A stretch of 64,000 nt of DNA, taken from contig CAJJDO010000156.1 in assembly GCA_905183005.1 (NCBI GenBank), positions 198,181-262,180 of the forward strand. The letters run 5' to 3'. How positions within the stretch are numbered: position 1 is the stretch's first letter; every line of letters starts with the position of its first letter. Both the position numbers and the translations under genes were made by a program. Positions 12,926 through 23,500 of this stretch are shown piece by piece. The notes beneath the pieces were generated by a model. The model did no database searches, had not been told where the DNA came from, and saw only the letters and a program-made list of their open reading frames with translations. The stretch comes from Paramecium pentaurelia (Eukaryota; Ciliophora; Oligohymenophorea; Peniculida; Parameciidae).

Positions 12926-13825
12926 TTAATTATATTACCCTGAATATTTGATATAAAATTTTAATATAAATATGAAATAATTGATATTCATATTAATATT
13001 AATAATTTTAGTCATTAAATATAACTGTTATTATGCATTTCATCCTAACATTAAATAAAAAGTTCATTTCTCACTATTAATTTATAATAATTATAAAATT
13101 GAACTCTTATTAAAAAAATAGAAACTAAACTGAAAGTAAAAAAAGTAGATTCAAATCAAAATTGTACTTAATAGTTATAAAAAATAAAAATACTTTAATT
13201 TAAGATGATTTATTCAAATTAATACTTCAAGTAATATGTACCTAGTAAGTAAAATCATAATATATATTTTATTTCTAAATAATATATTTTTACCTCATTC
13301 ATTATATTACTAATTATAATTAAAATCTAATTCGATTTATAAATTATGCTAAAAGATCTAAATAAAAATGTAAATATAATTGTTTATAATTTGTCTTGAG
13401 TTAATTAAAAATTATTAAACTTTATATACAATGCTCTAGATGAATATATTATTCTTATTCCAACGGTTTTTTTATTTTTACTCCCAATACTTTAGAACCT
13501 CTAAAGGTTTAAGTAATCATCATTATTTTGATTCCAAATAAACGATATTTAAAAGTATTTAAAAACAAAATGATTATTATTACTATTATCAATAATATAA
13601 AAATACAAAATTCCTTAATTTTTCTATTTAATAAATGGAAATTCTGTTTTATAAAATTAATTAAAAACTCTTTATAAAAATCATAACTTATTGTTATTCA
13701 AGTTCTTTAAACATATGAATAATTATTATTTCATCATTTCTTTTATAATATAAAATGATTAAATTATCTAAAAAAATAAATTATCTAAATATTAAGAAAA
13801 CTGAGAAAGTAGTATTTGATAAACA
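12926..13825. other. Long AT-rich intergenic region
   Basis: About 900 nt between the start of the phosphatase gene and the end of the MORN gene, both on the minus strand. Mostly poly-A/T-rich and low complexity. A slightly less AT-rich patch around 13440-13560 has no frame I can defend. No RNA gene or repeat recognised. Confidence 0.45.
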
Positions 13826-15122
13826 TCAAGAGTCTTAAATTCTATTTTTATTCTTCTACCAACGTACTAATTTACCTTCAGCCCATTCTCCTTCTTTTTC
13901 TATTCCATTAGATCCTAAATAGGTTCCAAATCCATGTTGTTTGTTATTTGACCACATACCTTTATATATCTTATATAAAATATAATGCTTACTCTTCCAT
14001 CAGGCCATTCAAATTAACCAAACCCTTCTTTAACTCCATTCTAATAACTACCTAAATATTTTCTATTATCTGGCCATTTGAAAATCTAATATTGTAAAAT
14101 AATTTTACCCCCTAACCATCCATTTAATTGTTCTTCCATTAGCCAATATAAATTCTACCGTCTTCCCACTTGAATTCACCTTCTCCTTCAATATTTCCAT
14201 TAACAAATTCTCCAGTGTAGATTGATCCATCAGCCCATTTAAATGTTCCTTATCCATTCTTGAGCCCATTTTTATAATAACCCTCATATATAGATCCATC
14301 ACACCATGTTTCAATACCATAACCATTTTTAGCATTATCTTCCCATTAACCATCATATTTGAGACCGTCAACGCTGTAAAGAGTTCCCTATATATTAAAA
14401 TTACTATAACTTTTCCTGAAGTTTTATTATTTTTGAATTCTCCTTCATAGATGTCACCATCCACTTTGATTAGCCTACCTCTTCCTTGAAACATATTATA
14501 AGCCCAATATCCTTCATAATATTAACCATTAAGCCAATATTGTTTACCAAAACCATGCTTCATTCTCACAAAAATATTATTAAAAGTACCCATTTTTCCA
14601 CTGTCCTTAATAAATGCAACCATCATCCAATTGATGGATCTAAAAATTAAATTAGTTCTCTTCTTCCTTATCATAATTAAATGATGAATATTATTATAGA
14701 ATCTTTAAATTAAAAGTAAAGTGTCATATTACCTTATTCACTCTATTAACTAAATAATCAGGTACTTTATCCAATTTTTAAAACTTTTCTATATACAAAT
14801 ATTCCAATTTAGTGATCTAAGATGGTTTAGTGTCTTAAAATGGGGCAGAGTCATTGAAACTCAAATCATTTGAGTAATATTTCTATTCCTTCATTAAAAT
14901 TTTTTTTTGTTTCAATTTTTAGATTAATTCCTAATATCTTTTTCTTACCAAATACCCTCTGACGCAAGCTTATGTAGATTTAGATCAATTACCTTGTATA
15001 AGTTTAATTTGATTAATGTAGTTGAGATCTCCTTCAGAAATAATTGTATTTTGAATCTAAGTTTACAAAATAATTTGGCATTTCTTTTCTTACTCTTAAT
15101 ACCCTAAACAGCATTATCCCAT
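13826..15122 (-). CDS. IQ + MORN-repeat protein with N-terminal acylation signal
   Basis: Predicted 382 aa after six introns of 23-30 nt. The start MGQCCLG has Gly2 plus adjacent cysteines, the usual signal for myristoylation and palmitoylation. A single IQ motif (IQACVRGYLVRKRY), created by removal of intron 14969-14992, suggests calmodulin or EF-hand light chain binding. From about residue 130 there are some nine MORN repeats, e.g. GRGRLIKVDGDIYEGEF, GQGTFKWADGSIYTGEF and GEGEFKWEDGRIYIGQW; MORN arrays bind membranes or scaffold cortical structures. Expected location is the plasma membrane, cortex or cilium. The start is chosen because it gives the acylation signal and an in-frame IQ segment. 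Confidence 0.9.
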
Positions 15123-15291
15123 TGTATAAAAAGTATTAACTTTCAATAATAATTATATTTATTAAAATAAAAACATAGGTTTATGTATTATTATTCAAGT
15201 TGTTGGTTCATAACAGTGAAAATTATTCGAGATTCTTTCTTTTTTTAATTTTTCTAATGTAAATGTATTAAATTAATAATTATTAATAAAT
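15123..15291. promoter_or_regulatory. Short divergent promoter region
   Basis: Only 169 nt separates the starts of the MORN gene (-) and the unknown gene at 15292 (+), so promoters and 5' UTRs of both must lie here. The sequence is AT-rich with no motif I can name. Confidence 0.4.
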
Positions 15292-16082
15292 ATGAAAAAC
15301 TAAGTAACAAAGAGTGTCTCTCATTCTGCCATACCAAAACCAGAAAAATCTCAAACTCATAAAACTCCTGAAAAGCATGGAATTCCAAGAAACGTTAATT
15401 ATTATAGCCATTTTTTAGCAGAACCATACATTACAGAAAAAGATATAGAGTTTGTGCTTCAGTTAAGAAACATGGATAATGTAAATTTCTTGTATGACAA
15501 TAGGCAGAAATGACATCAAAGTTAGCTCGAATACCTAATCAAGTTTTTACAAGAGGAGATCAAAAAATTGAGTCTTAAAAAGTAAAACATCTTTCTAGAG
15601 ATATCAATTACACTGAAAATTCTTCATAGATTTTACATTTAATAAAAGGTAGAATAGGCCCGACACCCCATTTAAGTTAAGCAGAATTTGAAACTGGTCT
15701 TCGATCTTATGCCAGAACTGATAAAAGTCTTGTTGAGAAAGAACGCAATTGGACTACTGTTCCAAAAACTAAAAGAAAAGATATTTTTCCTGAATTTTTA
15801 CCAAATTATAAGGAAGAGATGTAAAAAAGAAAGTCTCTCAGCATTACTGGAAATAAATTAGCAAAACTAACATATAGTGGTAATTATAAATCATAAAAAT
15901 ATAAAGCTTTTGATCCGGATACACACTATCCTCCCTATTCAATCAAATTTAATGAGAAAAATATTTAGCATGTCAGACATATGTTCGTGCCAGGGGTTAA
16001 AATGTCAACTGTATAATGGCAAGAAGGTTTAAGACCTTTAGTATAAATAAAAAGATAGAAAAAAGAAAAAGAAAAAAAATGA
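15292..16082 (+). CDS. Conserved-looking hypothetical protein
   Basis: Predicted 255 aa after one 23-nt intron (15481-15503), whose removal joins LRNMDN to AEMTSKLARIPNQ and keeps the frame open to TGA 16080-16082. Base composition is richer in GC than the surroundings, as in real exons here. The protein is basic and without membrane segments or low complexity, except a Lys-rich tail. Features: YSHFLAEPYITEKDIEFVLQL near the start and HMFVPGVKMSTVQWQEGL near the end. I do not recognise a family. Confidence 0.75.
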
Positions 16083-16429
16083 TTTGTTATAAATTTTGAT
16101 TACATCAAGCTTATTATATAATCAGAATAATAAATGATAATAGAAGAATATAAATATTTATGATTAAAACTTAAAAATAAACTAAGACAAATAGAGATTA
16201 TACAATAACTAAAATTAGATTAATTTCTTTGTTCAAAACAGATTTTTTTGGTATGTGAGGTTTTAGTATCAGAAAATAAGCATTTTGATTATTTATTAAA
16301 TTAAGAAGGAAATAAGTCATGATTTTTTGTATAATTATATTGCTTTGGAGTATTTAATTATGTTTATAAAGAGAGGATTAAAATTTTTAATAATTTATAT
16401 TTGAGTTTTATAATTATCAAAATTTGAGA
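16083..16429. other. Intergenic spacer
   Basis: About 350 nt of AT-rich DNA between two genes on the plus strand. Nothing recognisable on either strand; minus-strand open frames here are antisense shadows of the kinase 5' end. Confidence 0.45.
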
Positions 16430-17685
16430 ATGGGAAATATATGCGATTTTATGAAAACAGAAAAAAAGGAATTTCAAAGTTCTCTGAATTAATAGACTGT
16501 ATTGCAACCAATTTAAGAATGTATGCTGTTTATTAAGACTCAGAGGAATTAGCGATAAAATCAAGTAAGACTTTGGATAATTCCACATCGTTTATGCCTG
16601 AACAAAATCAAAAGCGAGTAGGCTTGGAAGATTTCATTATGTTAGCTACAGTTGGCAAAGTATCAGTTAAATTAATTAGGGTGCCTTTGGAAAAGTGTAT
16701 AAAGTTAAAAAAAAGGACAATTAAAAAATATATGCTATAAAATGCATCAATAAGAAACTGATATTTGATAGTAAATTAGAATCAAATGCATTATTGGAGA
16801 AAAATGTCTTAAAATAAAGCAAACATCCATTTATTGTATAGTTAAAATATTCCTTCTAAACCCCAACTAAATTATATTTAGTTATGGAATACATCAATGG
16901 AGGGGAATTCTTTAAAATCCTTATGAAAACAAAAGGTTTACCAGAGTCTATTGTTGCTTTTGTTGCAGCTGAAGTTGTTTTAGCTTTGGAATATTTGAAT
17001 TATTAGTTGAAAGTTATATATAGGGATTTGAAACCAGAAAATATCTTACTTACAACAACAGGACATGTTAAATTAACAGATTTTGGTTTAGCTACTTTAA
17101 GAAAAGATGAAAATGTTAAAAATTATACTGTAAATATTGATAATTATATAAGTTAGCTGGAACCCCTGAATATTTAGCTCCAGAAATCATAAACAAGAAA
17201 GGCCATTCTTTTGAAGTTGATTTATGGACATTAGGCATCTTAATATACGAAATGATAAATGGATATCCGCCTTTTACAGTACAAGACAGAAACACTTAAA
17301 AAATTCTATAATTAATTCTACAAAATAAGCCGAATTATCCATCAATAATGAGTGATGAAGCTAAAAATTTAGTTTAAAGTTTGCTAAAAGATAATCCAAA
17401 GGAAAGAATCGGAGCTTAAATAGTAATTTTTTTTTCTATATTTTAAAGGGATACCAAGAAATAAAATACCACCCTTTTTTTGCAAATATTAAATGGTCAG
17501 AACTATACAATTTGAATATTAAATCTCCTCTTAAGACCTTTGCAGAAACAAATGCTTCAAGGTCTGAAGGACTTAGAATGCCTAATATTCAGATTTAAGA
17601 GACCCCAAATCCTCCATAGCCAAATTTATAAGGGATTAGTTATGCAGGAGGTGATGATACATATAACTCTAAGAGACTGAATTGA
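16430..17685 (+). CDS. AGC-type Ser/Thr protein kinase
   Basis: Predicted 389 aa. Kinase landmarks in order: GKGAFGKVY (glycine loop, joined by removal of a 20-nt intron), YAIKCI (ATP lysine), the hinge region VMEYINGGEFF, YRDLKPENIL (YRD catalytic loop), LTDFGLA (Mg-binding DFG) and AGTPEYLAPE (P+1 loop, joined by a 23-nt intron). YHPFFANIKW and a C-terminal extension, also typical of AGC kinases, follow a 26-nt intron. YRD, 'TPEYLAPE' and the C-tail place it near PKA/S6K/PKC relatives. The chosen start MGNICDF suggests myristoylation but needs a 17-nt intron at 16521-16537. An in-frame ATG at 16519 (MYAVYQDSEE) avoids that intron, so the N-terminus is uncertain. Confidence 0.92.
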
Positions 17686-17865
17686 TATATCATTATATAT
17701 TAATTTTTATTTATTGAATAAAAATGACCTGGGCATATCAACAGGGCTGATAAAAAAGAAGTTTTATAAACAAAAAAATTTATATATTTTAGCTTTAAGT
17801 ATATTAAAACTGTTGAGATGGCAATATATGAGCAAAATATATTATTATCATTAATAAATTCTTAT

Positions 17866-18206
17866 ATGGCCGAAACTTAAAAGCGAACAGCTTAAGAGGA
17901 AACACTAGAAAAAGGACCATTTGGATTGTTGACAATTACTGTGAGTCACAACACTCAGGTGTTAATAGAGCTAAGAAATAATAGAAAGCTTTTAGGAAGA
18001 GTTAAAGCTTTTGATAGACATATGAATATGGTACTTTTATTAATATCTAATCAATCAAGATACTGGAGAATGTTACTGAAATGTGGACAGAAATTCCAAA
18101 AGGAAACAAAGGTAAGAAAGCTCACGCTACAAATAAAGAAAGATTTATTCCAAAGATGTTTTTAAGAGGCGATTCAGTGATTTATATTTTAAGAAATCCA
18201 AAGTGA
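17866..18206 (+). CDS. SNRPD2: Spliceosomal Sm protein D2
   Basis: 103 aa after a 29-nt intron (18031-18059). SmD2 is one of seven Sm proteins forming the ring on U1, U2, U4 and U5 snRNAs. Seen: GPFGLLTITV, NNRKLLGRVKAFDRHMNM (Sm1 motif), the join ILENVTEMWTEIPKGNKG and the Sm2 motif FLRGDSVIYILRNPK. Length and motif spacing match SmD2 of other eukaryotes closely. The last 63 nt of the gene recur at 19361-19423 as part of the duplicated block downstream. Confidence 0.97.
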
Positions 18207-18860
18207 TATAGTATTGAAATTATTAAAACCGCTATGAGATATTAATAAAGCGTTAGCAAAGTTGTTTTTTTAACTATTCTCCTTAATTGATAAATGACAT
18301 AATTTTCCTAAAATAAATTAGTTTTACAAATTATTTAGTCTCATTGTTGACTGATTATGAAATGATATTTTCAGAAAGAAAACCCCAAAAATTAACTTTT
18401 TTCAAATAATATGATTATTATAATTTCGAGGCTGGACAGTTAAAATATTTTATTTATAAAGCATATCAATAAATTAGACATTTCATTTTTTTATTTATAA
18501 AGTCCAAATGAATTATTTTAATTTCATGAATATCAACTTTATCGTTAGAGGATTTGAAAATTATGTAAATTCATTAAACGATTTTAAGGTTTTTAATAAT
18601 TTATACAACTTCTAATAAAAAAACATAATCATATATCAGTCTTTAAATCATATCAACTTAAAAATGTTATTTCTAAGATGTATGCTATAAACTACGAAAA
18701 TGTAATTCTCCTAATAATAAATAAATTGATATTATTGAAACTTAAATATGAATATAATACATATTCTCTTTTTATTATCTTTGAAGAATCTAATATTCGC
18801 TTAATTGAATGTAAAATTAAATATCTACTCAAAGCTGTTTTAAAAATATTAATAAAAACT
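18207..18860. other. Spacer between SmD2 and giant gene A (first copy)
   Basis: About 650 nt of AT-rich sequence upstream of the gene A start, repeated at 19424-20077. It should carry the gene A promoter. No RNA gene or convincing ORF seen; the two overlapping open frames at about 18680-18900 look like chance. Confidence 0.45.
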
Positions 18861-19359
18861 ATGAAGACTTTGTTTTTAAACATTTTAATTCTGATTACTT
18901 AAGTATAAGGTTAATGTTCCACTTAATAATATGATGATGGGCTTGGAGGTTGTTTAAATTGTCTTGCTGAATGTGCAACATGTTCTAATGGAACAACTTG
19001 CGAGACTTGTTTATAAGGGTGGTATATATCTGGCAATTTATGTTTAACCTGTGATGCAAACTGTTTAGAATGCTTTTAAAGTTCTAATTATTGCACTAAG
19101 TGTGACATAAACTAAAATAAATATTTGGATACCGCAAGCAATATATGCGTATCATGTGATCCACCTAAATTTAAAAACTAATAACAATGTGTACAAAATT
19201 GTCCTTTATATATAAATTCAGTAGATAACACTTGTGTTAATATGTGTAACGAAAACTGTTTAACTTGTTAAATATATTATAATCATTGTTTGTCATGTGC
19301 ATCAAATATGTATTTAAATGAATAAGTTAATACATGTCAATCAAATTGCGATCCTAATT
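18861..19359 (+). pseudogene. Duplicate 5' end of giant gene A, cut at the N
   Basis: Identical to the start at 20078: signal peptide MKTLFLNILILITQ followed by CxxC-rich sequence. The frame is interrupted at the N (19360), after which the SmD2 tail reappears. Most likely an assembly duplicate of the true gene start rather than a second gene. Confidence 0.8.
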
Positions 19360-19360
19360 N

Positions 19361-20576
19361 TTTATTCCAAAGATGTTTTTAAGAGGCGATTCAGTGATTT
19401 ATATTTTAAGAAATCCAAAGTGATATAGTATTGAAATTATTAAAACCGCTATGAGATATTAATAAAGCGTTAGCAAAGTTGTTTTTTTAACTATTCTCCT
19501 TAATTGATAAATGACATAATTTTCCTAAAATAAATTAGTTTTACAAATTATTTAGTCTCATTGTTGACTGATTATGAAATGATATTTTCAGAAAGAAAAC
19601 CCCAAAAATTAACTTTTTTCAAATAATATGATTATTATAATTTCGAGGCTGGACAGTTAAAATATTTTATTTATAAAGCATATCAATAAATTAGACATTT
19701 CATTTTTTTATTTATAAAGTCCAAATGAATTATTTTAATTTCATGAATATCAACTTTATCGTTAGAGGATTTGAAAATTATGTAAATTCATTAAACGATT
19801 TTAAGGTTTTTAATAATTTATACAACTTCTAATAAAAAAACATAATCATATATCAGTCTTTAAATCATATCAACTTAAAAATGTTATTTCTAAGATGTAT
19901 GCTATAAACTACGAAAATGTAATTCTCCTAATAATAAATAAATTGATATTATTGAAACTTAAATATGAATATAATACATATTCTCTTTTTATTATCTTTG
20001 AAGAATCTAATATTCGCTTAATTGAATGTAAAATTAAATATCTACTCAAAGCTGTTTTAAAAATATTAATAAAAACTATGAAGACTTTGTTTTTAAACAT
20101 TTTAATTCTGATTACTTAAGTATAAGGTTAATGTTCCACTTAATAATATGATGATGGGCTTGGAGGTTGTTTAAATTGTCTTGCTGAATGTGCAACATGT
20201 TCTAATGGAACAACTTGCGAGACTTGTTTATAAGGGTGGTATATATCTGGCAATTTATGTTTAACCTGTGATGCAAACTGTTTAGAATGCTTTTAAAGTT
20301 CTAATTATTGCACTAAGTGTGACATAAACTAAAATAAATATTTGGATACCGCAAGCAATATATGCGTATCATGTGATCCACCTAAATTTAAAAACTAATA
20401 ACAATGTGTACAAAATTGTCCTTTATATATAAATTCAGTAGATAACACTTGTGTTAATATGTGTAACGAAAACTGTTTAACTTGTTAAATATATTATAAT
20501 CATTGTTTGTCATGTGCATCAAATATGTATTTAAATGAATAAGTTAATACATGTCAATCAAATTGCGATCCTAATT
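19361..20576. repeat. Second copy of the 1,216-nt duplicated block
   Basis: Equals 18144-19359, offset 1,217. Contains a second SmD2 3' fragment (19361-19423) with no SmD2 5' end, the same spacer, and the gene A start that continues into the intact gene. Confidence 0.9.
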
Positions 20577-23500
20577 GTGCTACTTGTTTTGAGAAAACAG
20601 TTTAATGTACTTCTTGTGATTCAGGAAATTATTTAAATTAATCAACTAATATTTGCTAATCCTCTTGTGATAGTAATTGTTTAACTTGTCAAACTACAAC
20701 AACCCATTGTTTAACATGCGATTCAGGATTTTATTTAAATCAATCAACTAATATTTGCTAATCCAGTTGTGATAGTAATTGTTTAACTTGTCAAACTACA
20801 ACAACCCATTGTTTAACATGCGATTCAGGATTTTATTTAAATTAATCAACTAATATTTGCTAATCCTCTTGTGATAGTAATTGTTTAACTTGTCAAACTA
20901 CAACAACCCATTGTTTAACATGCGATTCAGGATTTTATTTAAATCAATCAACTAATATTTGCTAATCCAGTTGTGATAGTAATTGTTTAACTTGTCAAAC
21001 TACAACAACCCATTGTTTAACATGCGATTCAGGATTTTATTTAAATTAATCAACTAATATTTGCTAATCCTCTTGTGATAGTAATTGTTTAACTTGTCAA
21101 ACTACAACAACCCATTGTTTAACATGCGATTCAGGATTTTATTTAAATCAATCAACTAATATTTGCTAATCCAGTTGTGATAGTAATTGTTTAACTTGTC
21201 AAACTACAACAACCCATTGTTTAACATGCGATTCAGGATTTTATTTAAATTAATCAACTAATATTTGCTAATCCTCTTGTGATAGTAATTGTTTAACTTG
21301 TCAAACTACAACAACCCATTGTTTAACATGCGATTCAGGATTTTATTTAAATCAATCAACTAATATTTGCTAATCCAGTTGTGATAGTAATTGTTTAACT
21401 TGTCAAACTACAACAACCCATTGTTTAACATGCGATTCAGGATTTTATTTAAATTAATCAACTAATATTTGCTAATCCTCTTGTGATAGTAATTGTTTAA
21501 CTTGTCAAACTACAACAACCCATTGTTTAACATGCGATTCAGGATTTTATTTAAATCAATCAACTAATATTTGCTAATCCAGTTGTGATAGTAATTGTTT
21601 AACTTGTCAAACTACAACAACCCATTGTTTAACATGCGATTCAGGATTTTATTTAAATTAATCAACTAATATTTGCTAATCCTCTTGTGATAGTAATTGT
21701 TTAACTTGTCAAACTACAACAACCCATTGTTTAACATGCGATTCAGGATTTTATTTAAATCAATCAACTAATATTTGCTAATCCAGTTGTGATAGTAATT
21801 GTTTAACTTGTCAAACTACAACAACCCATTGTTTAACATGCGATTCAGGATTTTATTTAAATTAATCAACTAATATTTGCTAATCCTCTTGTGATAGTAA
21901 TTGTTTAACTTGTCAAACTACAACAACCCATTGTTTAACATGCGATTCAGGATTTTATTTAAATCAATCAACTAATATTTGCTAATCCAGTTGTGATAGT
22001 AATTGTTTAACTTGTCAAACTACAACAACCCATTGTTTAACATGCGATTCAGGATTTTATTTAAATTAATCAACTAATATTTGCTAATCCTCTTGTGATA
22101 GTAATTGTTTAACTTGTCAAACTACAACAACCCATTGTTTAACATGCGATTCAGGATTTTATTTAAATCAATCAACTAATATTTGCTAATCCAGTTGTGA
22201 TAGTAATTGTTAATAATGTTCAGTTACAACTACTCATTGCACACACTGCTATTAAGATTATGGAGTGGATAATATTACGAATAAATGTGTTCTTGTTTGT
22301 GACCCAAATTGTTTAACCTGCATAACAACTGTAAATAATTGTTTAACATGTTATCCTGGATTTTTCTTAAATGAAATTACACATTAATGTGAATCCTCTT
22401 GTGATAATAATTGTTCTACTTGTATTGATACAACTACTCATTGCTAAACATGTCACTCCGGATAATACTTAAGCATCTTGACAAACTAGTGTTTTTCTTC
22501 ATGTGATGTAAATTGTTTAACCTGCGAGACTACAACAACGCATTGTTTAACTTGCAATCCTAGTATGTATTTAAATCTAATAACATCCTAATGTTAACCT
22601 AACTGTGATATTAATTGTTAAACTTGTTACATAGAATCAACTCATTGTTTAACTTGCCCACTTAGTATGTATTTAAATTAATCAAATAACTAATGCTAAG
22701 TATCATGTGATTCTAATTGCTTGACATGCTAAGATACTACAACTTTCTGTTTAACTTGTTAAAATGGATTTTATTTAAATTAAACAAATCATCAATGTTA
22801 ATCTACTTGTGATAATAATTGCTTAAGTTGCTAAACAATAACGACGCATTGTTTAACCTGCATTGCTGGAATGTATCTAAATTAATTAAGTCATGAATGC
22901 TAATCAACCTGCGATGTTAATTGTTTAACATGCTAAACAACTACAACCTATTGCTTGACTTGTGATATTAACATGTATATGATTGTAGCTTCTAATTCAT
23001 GTCAATCTACTTGTGATACAAATTGCCTAACTTGTTAAACTACAACTACACATTGTTTAACGTGTGATGTAGGATCATATTTAAATGTATCAAATAATCA
23101 ATGTTAATCTACTTGTGATTCAAATTGTGCAACATGTTAGACTTTAACAACACATTGTTTAACATGTACAGTTGGAATGTATTTAAATCAAGCAACAAAT
23201 ATTTGTCAGTCTAATTGTGATGCTAATTGTAATACATGTCAAACAATTACAACTCACTGTTTATCTTGTAATAACGGATATTATTTAGACTAAGTATAAA
23301 ATTTATGTGTAACTAATTGCGATGTTAATTGTTTAACATGCTAAACAACTACAACCTATTGCTTGACTTGTGATATTAACATGTATATGATTGTAGCTTC
23401 TAATTCATGTCAATCTACTTGTGATACAAATTGCCTAACTTGTTAAACTACAACTACACATTGTTTAACGTGTGATGTAGGATCATATTTAAATTTATCA

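Larger units (their letters stand above)
18144..19359. repeat. First copy of a 1,216-nt duplicated block
   Basis: Bases 18144-19359 recur at 19361-20576, apparently identical, with one N at 19360 between them. The block holds the SmD2 3' end, the spacer and the first ~500 nt of giant gene A. A duplication of this form, with exact ends at a single unresolved base, is best explained by two overlapping contigs joined without merging. Confidence 0.9.

Noticed and set aside
14105..14494. Stand-alone 129-aa minus-strand protein
   Set aside because: It is one exon of the MORN gene read into an intron and then in the wrong frame; intron removal gives continuous MORN repeats.
18678..18902. 74-aa open frame upstream of gene A, and a 63-aa one on the other strand
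   Set aside because: Both lie in AT-rich spacer, overlap each other and the gene A start in other frames, and recur only because the block is duplicated.
19361..19423. Second SmD2 gene
   Set aside because: Only the last 63 nt are present, as part of the exact duplicated block; no 5' exon.
20661..22190. Regular direct repeats that could suggest a CRISPR array or minisatellite
   Set aside because: There are no unique spacers; units are contiguous, in frame and encode a Cys-rich protein in a ciliate.
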